Notes: a model not told the origin generated them from the letters alone. 64,000 nucleotides of DNA from Diprion similis (GCF_021155765.1 NC_060107.1:1594501-1658500), one strand, 5' to 3'; numbered from the stretch's first letter, positions 37,901-50,230 are shown. Numbers and translations: made by a program.

Positions 37901-39265
37901 CAAATTTCAAACGCGTTTTTTAAGAGGATACATCACACTATGAGAAAAAAATAACCATCCCTACGTCCCGTTGAAAAAATATCTTTATTTCGGGATATAA
38001 AAATGGGAAATACGAAATAACGTCAATAAAAACGTAACGAAAAATAATCGAAGCGGAGCTAAATGGCAGGAATCTGCAAGTTCGGCCGTTCTTCACTGTT
38101 TCAGATACGTTAACTCGAATCAGCGGAGATAGGAATATAAAATTCGGATCCTCTAGGGTGTGAAATCGAACTTATACAATGACGCGTCTCTTTGGCCTAT
38201 TTCGAGTGACATTTTTGGATGGAGTTCCTCCTGATTCTCGTCGAGATGATATTAGGATTCAGATATATTCCTCTATGCGTAAAATGATTACCACCTACCC
38301 TCTTCATCTTGTGCTCAAAACTTTCCAGCACCACTTCGGTTGCGTGCGCTGTATGGCAACGAAGTTTGAACCCCCTAAGATAATTAGAACGATTGACCCG
38401 GAATGGAATTAGAGCAAACCCAGGGTACATAGAAAGATGTCTGGCCCGTTTTTTTTTCTCGACTTTGTTCAGTTTTTTACAGCCCTACGCAATTACTAAG
38501 AGATAGGTTTTTGGTAGAACTCAAAAGACACTCGCAACCGTAAAATAGCGCTTCAATTCCAGACAAACGGAGAAAAAAATTCTTCAAACATTCTTTGAAT
38601 CAACAAAAATTAGATGCGTATATATAAGTTCGAAGTTTGCCGCAAAAGTTCGAGGCATTCCACTTGAATATTTTCAAATCGGAAATCAGATCGGAAATTC
38701 TTCAAGCTGGTAAATGAAAAAAATAATCTAGAAACAAAAAAATATTTTATCCAACTAGCAAGATACTTTATATTATACTTTAGAGTTTAAGATTGTCAAA
38801 TTCAGTCTTTACACGAGGTTCAGGATGATCGAAGACAAGGGACTCGAGCAAGGCAATGGCAGGGGTAAAAAGAAAGCGGGAAAAGAACAAAAACGAGGAT
38901 GTCCACAAATTGAATCTGACGGCTCAGTGTCAACCCCAGAACTCGACGTACCCTACAGGGCAAAAATAACCGAGAAACTTGAGCCAAGGTTGCTTCTGTC
39001 ATTTTTTGTCCTTCCCTATTTAGTCTGACAGTTAATTTCTTGCCTGCTAGTCTTTGTCACGACTCCGCAATTACAATTCTTAACTCCGTCGAATTCTTTT
39101 ATATAGTTTTATTTGCTATCATTTTCAGAAAAAAAACACTGCACAAGGTATGATATATAATGAGAAGACTTGGCCAATTTGTAAGAAAGTTGAAAGAGCG
39201 ATCACGTGTTCAGAGTTGAAGATGCGCTGTATGAGGCACATTACAACACATACCTATGTGTGTGT

Positions 39266-39304
<39 letters not shown>

Positions 39305-40310
39305 TATGAAAGTCAAGTCAATATTCTGGAGATGAAAGTAAAACTTTTTCTCAAACTCCATCAATTTCCCGCTTGGTTGTACATGCGAAATTCTGGAAAC
39401 GTCGATGAATCGTAAAATTTTTTGTTCTGTTTTTTTTTTTTTTTTTTTTTTTTTTTATTCTAACGGAGCGGGGTTGAAGTTCCGAATTTGAAAAGTTTCG
39501 AAACTGCGTAATTTCGAATTATTTATTGGCGCAACTTGAAGTAGAGGAATCAAACTTTTACGAAACAACAGAGTGAAAACTGAGGGTTCAAAGTTTCGAA
39601 ATCCAAAATTCCGAAAAACAAAGTTTCGATGAGGTGAAATTCCGTAAATTAAAATATACTCACACAGCGTAGTTTATTCAACGAGTGGGTGTGAAAAATT
39701 AAAAAAACGAAAAATCGGAATGACCACGAATACTGGAACGTAAAATATCGAAAATCCAAAAGAAAGAAAGATCAAAGTGGTGAAATTTTACCGAACTGAA
39801 AATCTTCGATCATTTATAATCTCGATATTTTAGATTTTTAAATTTTCTCATTTTCACACTTTCAGAACTTCCATTTGTCCGGGCATATACCCCTGCGGCA
39901 CCTTCGACTTTTCATAACTTTGCACTTTCGATACTTTTCGGGCAATTTCAAACTACGATGTTTCGTCAAAGTTCAATTTCTTTTGCCTCAACTTTCGCCA
40001 TAAAAAAATTCCCAAATTTCGCGCTCTCGGAGCTCTTCAAATTCGAAATCACACCGAAGAATGTAACGAGAAAAAAGCAAAGCAAAGGGTTAAAATTAAG
40101 TAAATACCTTCCAATTATCGATGGATTCAAAATCATGATTAGTATCTAACTTTTTCTGGTTCCAAGCAAACAATTAACGAGTCAATTAGTGGGTCGTCAA
40201 TAAACCACGGCATCGCCGTTCTTGCACTTTCGTCGTTCAATTGCATTACCAGGGTGTCCAGTATTCATGGAAATTATGGAATTCGGAAATTCTCAGGGAA
40301 TTTGATATCC

Positions 40311-40344
<34 letters not shown>

Positions 40345-43300
40345 AGAAATCTCAGTGAATTTTATCCAGTCGTATCTGGAATATATGTACTAATTTCTAA
40401 TCCTAGGTTCATAAAAATTTAGCCATTCGGTAAGAAAGAAAAATTTTTCCTCCAACTTTCAGGCAACGGCCATGAACCAAGCCCTGAATTCTTAAAAATT
40501 GTACGCGCTAGTAAATTCTTACAAATTCGTCTCACAACGAGCTGTGCTCTAGTGATATTTTTCATTTATTATGTACACTAAATAAATAACGATCCTTGTC
40601 TATAAAACCTGGAATCCTTAGGGAATTACATTTTCACAAATAACTGGACACCCTGATTACTCAACGTCACGCGTCGAATTCGAATTATCTCGGCATATTA
40701 CCATTGAGACAACTAGTTGAAGATGATGGATACTGACTGTCGTTTAACGTGAGTTCCAAAAGGCATAATTAAACCCGTAACGGACAATTAATTCAGGAGC
40801 TTAGCCGCAGGCGCGATAACTCGACAAATTCACCGCGGATGTTGGATATAGTAGAAGTATATGGCTAACTAATGCGCGTCTTTATCCGCCCGGCTGATTC
40901 CCTGGAAACTGGCAACTGGCAACTCGAAATTCGCACCATCAGCCCGCGGTTACAATTAACCGCTCCTACTCGCCGTCGCATCCGCAACATTTAACAACGC
41001 TAGGCGTCTAATTCATCTTCTATTTACACTCTCATCGAATTATACGCCTTGTTTACCTACCGAGTTCACACGTCAGCCTCACAAGTCGACTCCTTCCTCC
41101 CGCAGCATCCCGCAATCTTTTCTCCCAAGTCGATACGACGACACACTCTTTCCGCAAACGAGCACCTCGATAATTCGTTAATTTTCCATCCGCACTTCCG
41201 TATTCGTCATTGTTTATCCCAGCGAGTTACTAGCTTATAAGCTAAATCCGCGACTATTTTCTTCAATATAAGTATTCAAATTTATATTCGCGGGTTTTTT
41301 TTTTTTTTTTTTTTTTTTAATCCTTATCGTCAAAAATTCAGATCGACGATATTTACTATTATTACGCGTTACATCGCGATCGTTCGATTTTCAAAATTCC
41401 ACGATATCGAATCAGAAACAAAAAACAAAAACCATGTAACATATATTTTTAGAAAAAAAAAAAAAAATCGAGAATTTTTTTTTACTCAACTTAATCGTAA
41501 CTGTAACAAATCACGCAAATGAATCGAGCAGAAACCTTGGAAATTTCCGCTTACCCCGAACTTGGCATGATAAATATGTAGGCAAGAAAATTGCAAAAAT
41601 TTAATTAGAAAAGCTTTGAGAAATTTCTATAATTATTATGTTTTTTTTTTTTTTTTTTTTTTTTTGAAACAGGTATAATTGTTGGGGTTTGGCGTATCTT
41701 ATAAGTCACTTTCCTATTTTACTTCTGGCACGTTTCAGTTTCCCTATAATACTTCAGATGCTTTTCATTCAAACAGTGATACGGAACTGCCGCGCTCGGT
41801 CCCGATGGCTCACGGCGTTACCGTTCATGTCTTATAACCCAACCGTGAGTGAAGCTGAAACTGCACGCGCGCAGACGCTCTCTAGATATACACACGATAG
41901 GTATACGTACCTACATATGTAGTACCTATAAGATAGATATTACGAATTGCTTATCGTCCCGTCCTCAATGCTTGCAATATAATCTCAGATATTCCCACGA
42001 TATTACGCGATATTTACGAAATGCTTCGGAGATGTATATGTATACTACGTTTTTTTTCTTTCTTTCTTTCTTTCTTTCTTTTTTCAAACCGCCACTACCA
42101 CCGTCATCCTATTTTTCCTATCTCAAAGTATAAATAATTTTTTTTTTTTTCAATAATGCATCGATGCGACATTCAAACCAACAACAGCAACAACGACACT
42201 AATAATAGAATGAAAGAATATTCATGTCTGTACTTTTTATTCGTACTAATATAATTAATTTTCATCGTAAAATCAGTGGTACGAATAACAAGTGCATTAT
42301 AATAACCTCATTCTGTTTGAATGCGAATCTGATATCATTGAACCGGATTTTAAAATAATAAACGAAATGAAGAGAGGAAACTTTCTACCGTCGAGCCTCC
42401 CCTATAGATATACGTAAATATATGTGTATCTCTGTAAATATATTTGTATTAATGTATTATGTATATGTATATATATATATATATATGTATATAATATATT
42501 CTGTATCGGAGGGGGATACTGAATTCTAAAATCGCTGATTCTCTCCAGAATAGATGATATATTTGTATGAGAATTTCACGGGTCGATTCGTCTTCGCAGG
42601 ATTTGAATCATCAATATTTCAACTATACATACATAATACATATTATCTATACCTACGAACTTTTTCACGCATGAATTATATACTGTACAATAATATTATA
42701 TGTATTTTATTTATTGTAGGTACGTATACCTACGTGAAGTCTGTGATACGATTTTAAAATTTTCATTCCCGCAAGCTGTGCCTCTTTTTATTTTTTATAC
42801 ATGTATATATATTTTTTTTCGTGTTTTTTTTTTTTTCTCACATTATTTTATTATCATAGCATGAAATTCAAGCTTGAAAATTTTTCAACCACGCTGACGA
42901 GGAACGGTCTGAAAGAAATTTTGGAATACTTTTATAGAGAATTGGGTCAATGACGTTGGAGAAAAAGAAGAAGAAGAAAAAAAAAAAAAAAACAAACAAA
43001 GCGCTGACAATTATTACAGTAGTAAACTGGAGGTATAAGAGAGACTGCCGTTCTGGAAAAAAATTCAGTATATCGAGAGGAAACTTACATCATTTCTGTA
43101 TCGTGCATCATCTTCGAGTGAAATTATTTTTTCTGCGAGTGAAAATTATGATAGTCTTAGTCCTATCGTCGGCCGCTGACTCGTATTTCCATCACGCTTT
43201 TCATACTTGTGGAACAGAATACAGTAATACGTACAAAAAATAGAAAATTATAAACCAGAAAGCCACGTATTACGTTATCAGAAAAAAGCTTGTTAATATC

Positions 43301-46300
43301 GATTTTTGTTGGCTAAAAATCGATACTTTTTTTTTATTAATATTAATTCGTGAAAAACGTTTTATACTTCTGATCGTTTTAAAGCGATTGATAAATGAAG
43401 CATCGATATATTCAAGCTTCTGTTTATAATTCCGATATTTTGTATGTTTGCATTTTTTTTTTAAAGAGATCCTCGCTAATTGACGAATAGTCAGTAATAC
43501 ACGCAGGACTGACTTTTAGTAAAATTAATAAATTATTTTTCTAATTCTCTCACAGTATACGCAAAAAAGCGAAAAATATGCCATTTATTTCATCTCTTAC
43601 ATCGAAAATTTTCTTCGTATTTTTTTCCCGCGAACAAATGCCTGCAGGTTTAACAATAATAGTTTGGTACACTTAAACTTGAATAATTATTTACATTCTC
43701 CGGTCGTTTATAGAATCACCTCTTACTTAGATCGAGGTTCTCTCAAACTTTTCACGACATGAGTGGTAGAAGAGGAAAAAAAAAAAAAAAATACCTCCCC
43801 GAGTTTACTTTGAGCTTCTATTTTCTGTTTTTTGTTATTTCTGCCCCATTGTTTCCCTCCCTTTTTCCTCTTCTCGTTTGCTTTTTGATTTGGTTCCACT
43901 TCGCACATTCTTCCAAATGGATTCTTTCGCTTCGAACTCCTCCATCTCTATCCCCCTCCTCCCCCTCCCCCCCCCCCCCTCCCCTCCCCCCGTGAGCTTA
44001 ATTATCGAGCGACGAAAATAAACGAATTTACGGTACTTTAGACCTGTCGGGTATTTGCAGTCAGAACAGAAAATTGCTGTTCATCTTATTATAGTTTTAA
44101 ATACCAAAAACAGCGACGTCGCGAATTATTTCGAGCTAAATTTCGAAAATTTAATAATTTCGTCCAAAACTACCTTTCAAAATAACGAATGGGTGTACAA
44201 GTTTTATCTCCAATATATATTTATACGCTTAATATTCCTAACCCTCTGAAACATTTGTAGTTAAATTCGAATGTTTTATTTGTTTTAACATCTAAATTAT
44301 GGATAAATTGATTAATAATAAAATAACGCGGAGAAACCTGCCTTGAATAATCTACTTAGTAAAATAAAAATTTACATCTTTTATTTCAATATCCAATTAG
44401 CCGTTTAAAATTCATGTATTCGAAGATCGAATTAGGCGTCAAGATTCTTCCCGAACCGTCATAAATATTCAGAGCAAAATTCGGACTCTCAATATGCCCT
44501 TATACTTATTATATTATTTATTCACCTTTTGCCTTAATGGAGAACGAAAAATGTTCATCGGATTCCTTTCTTACTTTTTTTCTTCCCCCTCCCCTCCCTC
44601 CCCCCTCCTCCTCTTTTTTTTTCCTTAGTTGATAAAAAAAAAAAAAAAAACTTTCGGAAAACACTAATTATTACGAGGCAGAGATAATATTACGTTAATT
44701 TTATATAAAAATACTCTAACAACGGGGCTCGTTTTCTTTTGTTTGAAAATATTTTTATCCAATACTTTTGTCAATTTATGACTCTACCTATTTGCTTTTC
44801 GTCTACCATTTTTCTTTTTCTCTCCCCCCCCCCCCCCCCCTTTCCCATGCAGGATTTATATCGAATAAATGATACCAGGCGTCAAACGATGCCTCATGCC
44901 GTTGGTACACAATCGTAAAGTATATAATAACACGTCGGATGGTGTTGCGTGTATATATGTATAGGCATACATATGGTTGTATGTATGTCTATATTGCCTG
45001 GTTGTGTATACGCAGATTGTAAATCAATATTATAGACTATATCCGTGTACAGTTTACACCCAAGACGGTGATACGCACACGTATATATGTATGTATATGT
45101 ATGTATGTATATATATATATATACAACGTACAAAATATGCATACGTCATGCAGGAGTAATCGTATATATGATGATCTATATAGGTATGTATACATACGTA
45201 TATGTATATAATTGCTGACGAGCTACCGACGAAAAGTGAAAAATAAATAAACAAATTGTATATATTTATATGTAGAGAAATGAGTGGAGTGTGTATCTAT
45301 AAGTGATATATTAATTTATAGTATCCGTATATATAACGTTCGTCGTTGAAATCTTTGAATTTCAACGAAAATTAAACGGTGACAACATTATTTCGATAAT
45401 TAAACCAGCATATATGGAAACGGATAAATTTGTAATTGCGGAAACGAATCACGCATGACTAATGAAGATATGTATTTTTATTCGTTTTGTTCCAGAACCC
45501 TGAACGAAAGCTCTCTGAAAAAATGGGGTGTAAAAATGATGCCGGAGTACGCGGATCCCTATCACAAAAGGTACTTTATTACAGTTTGATAATCCAATAG
45601 AAAATTAATTTATCGTATAAATATCAATTTCTTCCGATACCAATCTCCAAAAAATTTTACCTAGAAAACGTTAATCATCATCGATAAGTTTTTGTTTTTT
45701 TTTTAATTTAAATTTAAATTAAAATTTTATTTTATTTTTAATCACACATATTTAGAGTTCGTACGTATTAATTTTTACCGACGACCATTCAGCTCCCTCG
45801 CTTTACGACGCTGAAGTATTATAAGCTGGCTGCTCGGTGACATTATAAGTGTAAACCCGCGATTATATTATATATAGATCATGCCGTTTTACGCACGCTT
45901 TATGCATATTTGCACGCACTTGCACGCACAGCTCGTGCTATTATCTCGTTCAACTGCGTTGGGATTTTCGGTTATATTTACTTATTTGAATAATTCTTCT
46001 CTGGGTGAAAAACGAGGCATTTTTTGTAATAAAAAAATTTTACCCCAGTTTCCGTAAAATGGTGGACAATTTTTTTTTACACCAGGGCTAGACAGTATTG
46101 TCGACGATTTTTGGTAATCGATTTTTTCACCAGACCACCCAGGCCGAAAAGCGTACGAAAGCAGACACCTCGGTGAACGAGACACGAGACAGACGAACCT
46201 CTGCTGTCTCAGATCTGTCAAATATATATATTCGAAATGGACTGGAACGAATGACGTTCGAAAAATAACCTCACGTTTTACGGTGATGGAAGAATAAAAA

Positions 46301-49292
46301 AACTGTGGAGGTCGCTATTTTTTACCCGAAATAACTATAGCGCGGAAATATTTCATCGGTAAATCAAATCCAGAGATCCGCAAACGTCGAAACCAAGACG
46401 TGATCTGATAGCCAAAAGTCTAAAGAACGTTAACAAAGTCATATTTATTGTGAAATCGACGTTTCTTAGTCTTTTTTCCAATTCGATTTTTATCTATTGC
46501 GACTAAATAAGAGCCTGATGACTAACACGAGTTGTTTTATACCTCGGGATTTATGTAATTTATCGAAAACCATCAGCTGATCGAACCGTTAGGCGCCATC
46601 TTGTTCAGTCACGGCCATAAGGAATCCTTACTAATTGAAAGGAAGAATTGTCGTGGAATTTCCTTGTTTACGTCGAACTGAGCGTAACTCTTTTGAAACG
46701 AAACTGAAATGAAAGAAACTAAATGAATACGAAAACGATCAGCTGATCGAACCGTTAGACGCCATCTTGTTTAGTCACGGCCATAACGAATCCTTATTAA
46801 TTCAAAAGAAGAATTTTCGTGGAATTTTCTCCTTCACGTTGAACTGAGCGTAACCCGTTTCACACGAAACTTCTGCTTGCTAAGATGCCTGTGCCTTTTT
46901 CGATGAGAAGATTGCGCATACCCTGCGAAGGATGAATAATAGAGATCCTGAGAAGCAGAGAAGTCGAGTGTTTCTATGGGATACGCTTTTACTTTATTCT
47001 CACCTGGGTAAGGTATTACGGATTCCCATCATCGTGTGTATTATTTCGAATTTGCCGAAAGACGAATGTTTGACAGCGAAACTTCAAGCTGACGGATTCG
47101 GTGTATTTGGTACTCTTATCACCCGTCAGGAGAATTATTTCTAAACAATTTAGATTGATCGATTATGAATCATTCGTCTCGCTTCTTGAACCACGATCGC
47201 TGACCCGTGACATCCTCTTCCATTCCATTCCATTCCGTTCCATTCCACCCCCTTTTTTCCTTCAGCCGAACTTTATGCCATTGTATTATATCGCGCTTAT
47301 TTAGCAAAAATTCACTAGCCGTTTCTCTTTCCAGGCCGATGACCATGGGCGAGGTTGGCTGCTTTCTGAGCCACTACGTAGTCTGGAAGAAGGTAAAAAT
47401 AGCCTAAACTCCCCCCAAATCCTACGCCTCGGTCTTCACAAGGCGAAATACTAAGAAAAGTTTTAACTTTAACAACCAGGTGGTGGAGAGCGGATACGAC
47501 AGGGTGATGGTCCTCGAAGACGACATCCGGTTCGAGCCCTACTTCCGGCAAAAAGTTAGCTTCGTAACGAGCGAGGTTGAACGGCTTAAGATAGACTGGG
47601 ACTTGGTGTGAGTTATGTGTATGCCTAGGTAGCACATTTTTAACCGAACCGAGCCGGTCGATTCGGCCAATCACTAATTTCGCCGCACCCTCAGAGCCAC
47701 CCACAATTCCCCAGCTTAGGTACCTGTCAGCAAATATTTGACCTTATGGTATAATACAGGGCAATTAGCGGTGTGAAGTAATTGATGGCCGCCAACGACG
47801 GGTTCATCTGCGGATCTCACATTCGCCGCGGTCGTGTCGTCCCCCCCTCCCCCCCCTTTCCCGTCTTTCGAACTGACCAAATTTATAACTTGATTTCCTT
47901 TAGTGCACGTTATTAAAATTGCGGAAAGAAGAAAATTCAACCACCGAAAATTTACCTCCAAGTTGTCAGCCGCTAATTTGACGGCAGAAATAACCGGCAA
48001 TCCGATCCCTTCGACGTTGCCTTTTCTACCGCGGCTTATCATTTTCTCTACTCATTAAAATTGACATGAGCTTGAGAAAGCAGGTTTTTTACTTCTTTCG
48101 ACATCGAGGTGAATATGTAGAAGACAGACTAGCAGAGGCGCTTGTCATGTTTGCGCGGGTTTTGTGTCACCAATATAATAATATAACAGTTGCGAAAGTG
48201 AATATTCACAGTATTTCAGCATTTTCCAGATGTAGCACCTCCTTTCCCCCCGGGAAATACCCTCCATTCTACGTGGTTGTGGTTCTTCGGAGTATTACAA
48301 TCCAGCTCGCATTCCTGTGCAGATATCTAGGCAGAAAACGGCTTCAGGATCAAGAGGAGCCCCCGGTTGAAGGGTCCAGATACCTCGTCCTCGCCGGGTA
48401 CAGTTATTGGACCCTGGGATACCTACTATCGAGGAGAGGAGCCGAGAAGCTGCTGGAAGCAAAGCCCCTTGAGAACATGGTTCCCGTTGACGAGTACCTG
48501 CCGATTCTCTTCGACAAACATCCCAGGTAACAATTTGAGACATTTTGACTTTTTCGCAGTCTACGAAAATTACAGTTATGTTTTCATAACGATGATGTTG
48601 AGCCGTACTTACTTTCTCGACAACCTCTGCATACTTATATTTTCTTACAAGTATCCAGGTGAAACTTCATTATTTTATTCGTGTATCCATGCATAACAAG
48701 CACCCCGGTAGCTACTTGCAGAGGCAGAAGCTACCCTGGCTCCGAAAATTGGAAGCCCGGAGGGTTTTCATAGCGCAGGAGAAAAAAAAATGAACGCCAA
48801 CAGAATACTAACAACAGTGACGTGTATTTAATTACTTCACCTGTGTATCCTGTGATTACCTTACAAAAGGCACAGTGTTTATTGGCGTTTGCGCAAAACA
48901 TACAGGTCTGTTCGATTTTCCCCATCCACTTCTATGCATACACTTATTCTCCAACAGGCCGCGCCGCTTTTTTCATATTGATTACAGTCGAAATTGAATC
49001 CCGGTGTCCACGCTTCCGGCTAAGCCAGAACACACGGAGTTGACGTTTAATCGTCCAATTTTTTTCCTCCCATTTTTTGTAGTTTAAATATTAACGAGTT
49101 TGTTTGTTGGATCGACACTTTAGGACTGCGTGGAAGGGTCATTTTCCTGAGAGAGATCTGGTCGCCCTCTCAGCTGCCCCGCTTCTCCTCTATCCGACGC
49201 ATTACACCGGGGAAAAAGGTTACATCAGCGACACGGAGGACTCTACAGTGATCACCTCGTTACCGGGGACCAAGACTCGGGAAGAGCTATAA
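14167..49292 (+). CDS. COLGALT1: Procollagen galactosyltransferase (glycosyltransferase 25 family)
   Basis: Ten exons: 14167..14369, 15653..15881, 15996..16344, 16874..16993, 17360..17549, 45496..45570, 47335..47392, 47480..47607, 48323..48526 and 49124..49292 (574 aa; phases join at every junction). The enzyme adds galactose from UDP-Gal to hydroxylysine of collagen in the ER lumen. The first ATG of the exon gives a signal peptide (MKCGSALSLVTVLTAVWACA). The N-terminal GT domain starts TVLIATLVRNKAHTLPYFL and has a DxD-type MIDADAF (about 145-151). The C-terminal GT25 domain starts DKIYMINLLRRPERRERM (about 325) and has GEVGCFLSHY, VLEDDIRFEP (about 419-428), SYWTLGYLLS and VDEYLP. The protein ends REEL, a KDEL-like ER-retrieval signal. 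Intron 5 is 27.9 kb and hosts an antisense GPCR gene. The invertebrate gene is equally related to COLGALT1 and COLGALT2. Confidence 0.95.
14755..14965. mobile_element. Inverted-repeat MITE, family A, copy 1
   Basis: About 210 bp in COLGALT intron 1. The left end reads GAGGCTGAAGTTAGTAACG and the right end is its imperfect inverse (AACGTTACTGACTTCAG). It has no coding capacity. Three more copies occur in the window. Confidence 0.65.
15329..15550. mobile_element. Inverted-repeat MITE, family A, copy 2
   Basis: About 220 bp, 370 bp after copy 1 in the same intron. Left end TGAAGTTAGTAATGTTATTG, right end AACGTTACCAACTTCAACA. Same termini as the other copies. Confidence 0.6.
16641..16710. repeat. 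Two-copy 36-bp tandem duplication
   Basis: A 36-bp unit beginning GCATTTCTTTGTACACAC is repeated at 16677 with few changes, inside COLGALT intron 3. Confidence 0.8.
17550..18666. other. COLGALT intron 5, 5' part and GPCR 3' flank
   Basis: AT-rich, no supported exon. A minus-strand AATAAA (plus TTTATT at about 18419-18424) could end the GPCR transcript. The longer frames here are short, hydrophobic and without homology I recognise. Confidence 0.4.
18667..20869 (-). CDS. Orphan class A (rhodopsin-family) GPCR, antisense in the COLGALT intron
   Basis: Six exons on minus: 20428..20869, 19905..20046, 19716..19829, 19413..19624, 18959..19146 and 18667..18882 (437 aa, phases consistent). The start is the first in-frame ATG (MWTVPETADLNRTT). 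The roughly 73-residue extracellular N-terminus has N-glycosylation sites NRT, NLT and NGT. All seven helices can be placed: TM1 LILFCIISIAINVKILV; TM2 with LSLAGAD (D2.50); TM3 ending NHY in place of DRY; TM4 LWILP; TM5 FFGPFLLMVCIYTHIF; TM6 GWMP; TM7 LVNPIIYAARM. Cysteines in GVDCFK and ENCGIN can form the TM3-ECL2 disulfide. The C-tail is Ser/Arg-rich with a CRC palmitoylation candidate. The ligand is unknown. The general look (NPIIYAARM, no CWxP) recalls the amine/adenosine/melanocortin side of class A. Confidence 0.9.
22508..22698. mobile_element. Inverted-repeat MITE, family A, copy 3
   Basis: About 190 bp. Left end TTGAAGATAGTAACGTTA, right end ACGTTACCAACTTCAGCCTC. Non-coding and related to the elements at 14755, 15329 and 32353. 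Confidence 0.65.
22939..22968. repeat. (CA)n microsatellite
   Basis: About 14-15 CA units read directly. Confidence 0.9.
25701..26009. mobile_element. MITE with GGGCGTCYATTAATTA termini
   Basis: Left end AAAGGGCGTCTATTAATTAC at 25701 and right end TAATTAATGGACGCCCCTTA ending about 26009 are inverted repeats, 17 of 19 bases alike. The interior is AT-rich and non-coding. Such GGGCGTCCATTAATTACG ends are common on short insect DNA transposons. Confidence 0.65.
30801..30822. repeat. Poly(G) tract, 22 nt
   Basis: Uninterrupted G run read directly; G-quadruplex-prone. Confidence 0.9.
32068..32340 (-). other. Exon-like minus-strand open frame, unproven
   Basis: An open frame of about 90 codons with coding-like composition. 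It includes RETLEDMWHVMTSHGYNTLN and HIPKVCCISTYQYIEEK, then a strong donor-like GTGAGG inside it. The IPKxCCxxT string superficially resembles the TGF-beta cystine-knot motif IPKxCCVPT, but the rest of that domain is missing. No clear acceptor exists upstream, where the frame runs into a MITE. Possibly chance, possibly a relic. Confidence 0.2.
32353..32546. mobile_element. Inverted-repeat MITE, family A, copy 4
   Basis: About 195 bp. Left end GCTCAAGTTGGCAATGTTG, right end ACGTTACTGACTTCAGCCTC. Shares its termini with the copies at 14755, 15329 and 22508. Confidence 0.6.
34742..35080. mobile_element. Possible degraded hAT-like non-autonomous element
   Basis: Starts GAGGGTGGCGACTGACCAGG and ends GCACCCTGAC, an imperfect inverted pair. 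The interior has repeated CAGGGAA/AGTCAGGG phrases typical of short hAT-type repeats. The termini are diverged and the duplication site is unclear. Confidence 0.35.
35933..36140. repeat. Three-copy tandem array rich in AATCGA
   Basis: Three diverged units, each containing GATCGATAA...CTCGA/TTCGA and TAGTCG. They start near 35941, 35999 and 36071 (periods of 58 and 72 bp). Units are self-complementary around ATCGAT and TCGATTA, so they can fold. Located in COLGALT intron 5. Confidence 0.75.
39269..39300. repeat. (AT)n microsatellite
   Basis: Uninterrupted AT run of about 32 nt. Confidence 0.85.
40250..40655. mobile_element. Short DNA transposon with CAGGGTGTCCAGT ends
   Basis: The left end CAGGGTGTCCAGT and right end ACTGGACACCCTG are perfect 13-bp inverted repeats. 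ATTAC directly flanks both sides and is the likely target-site duplication. The 406-bp interior holds a 26-nt or longer A tract and no gene. It resembles hAT-type MITEs, although a 5-bp duplication is shorter than the usual 8 bp. Confidence 0.7.
42057..42081. repeat. (TTTC)n microsatellite
   Basis: About six TTTC units read directly. Confidence 0.85.
44824..44840. repeat. Poly(C) tract, 17 nt
   Basis: Uninterrupted C run within a pyrimidine-rich patch. A second CT/C-rich patch lies at about 43945-43991. Confidence 0.85.
46565..46870. repeat. Tandem duplication of a 166-bp unit
   Basis: Two copies, 46565-46703 and 46731-46870, share most bases (GATCAGCTGATCGAACCGTTA, with slight changes, then the complement of a CAAGATGGCG motif). 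Located in COLGALT intron 6. Each copy holds the palindrome TCAGCTGA and a YY1/Pho-like site. Confidence 0.85.
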
Positions 49293-50227
49293 TCTAGAGT
49301 GAGGCCGATTCCAGAGGGGTAAGGGGGCGTCCACATCCCCGTTTCGCCGTTGCATCACGCAACCTGCCAATATCTGCGTTCACTTACGACCGTAAGACTC
49401 GCGGCTTCTAGCTCCAGTCTGTTATTCTCCTTTCAGCTCGATTACCATGATTAAGGTTTTTGATCTCGCGAGGCAAATGGATAATTGGATAATTCATACC
49501 TTTAATTATTATCGCTCTATGTGCGAAAATCCTCGTCTGAAAATAAACTCAATCGTGTGTTCTGTTAAAATTATTACTGTGATGTATTTTTTATTCGGGC
49601 GATATTCATTTCAGTCGTGATACATTTCAATCTCAAACTCGTGCTATGCGCAGATATTAGGCATACCTGCGTAGATTACTACTATTGTCTACCACCCTAT
49701 CATGCACGTATAAATAATTCGCCTATATTTTTTATACTCGACGTACTGCGTCAATTATTCGTGATTTTACCTATTGGTATCCTCTGTAGTCTTATAACAA
49801 ATTGCATGTTGCCATATCATAATGTAATCTATATCAAACTGATAGATCAAAATATTTCTGTAGGTTATGAACACTTTTTACCAATTTTTAAGTGATCGAA
49901 TGTTTATGCTGACGGAAAAAAAATGTAAAAAAATAAAAAATCAAGTCATTTTGTTCCATCGCCTTGATGATATTCCCTGATATTCCAGCATCTTCTTATC
50001 GTATCCTACGTGAAGCCAGGGAAAAACGAATTTATACGTAGCACTCGATGCGTGTAAAATTAAATTTTCACTCCACGGTGAAAAACTCTTAATCCCTTTA
50101 AAATTCGGAGTTCCACTGCTGGTAACACTTTCACGAAATCTAATATGAAATCCGTCAATTGTGTGGAATTTGTTATAATTGAATGAATTGAATTGAATAT
50201 CTGATTATAACATTTTCTGCTTCGCAG
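49293..50227. other. COLGALT 3' UTR and intergenic sequence
   Basis: COLGALT has a poly(A) signal AATAAA at 49542-49547, about 250 nt past its stop codon. After that the sequence is AT-rich. It should also contain the promoter and first non-coding exon of the small gene whose coding exon starts at 50228. No other frame is supported. Confidence 0.5.
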
Positions 50228-50230
50228 AGC

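Larger units (their letters stand above)
20870..45495. other. COLGALT intron 5, distal 24.6 kb
   Basis: A long gene-poor stretch. I find microsatellites, homopolymers, inverted-repeat elements and a tandem array (each listed separately). Many frames of 60-160 codons exist, but none shows a convincing family match. The 5' UTR and promoter of the antisense GPCR should lie in the first part; a GC-richer patch at about 23380-23600 is a candidate. Confidence 0.5.

Noticed and set aside
37680-38412. Two open frames on plus (87 and 77 codons)
   Set aside because: No recognised similarity, no splice signals linking them, and composition like the surrounding intron.
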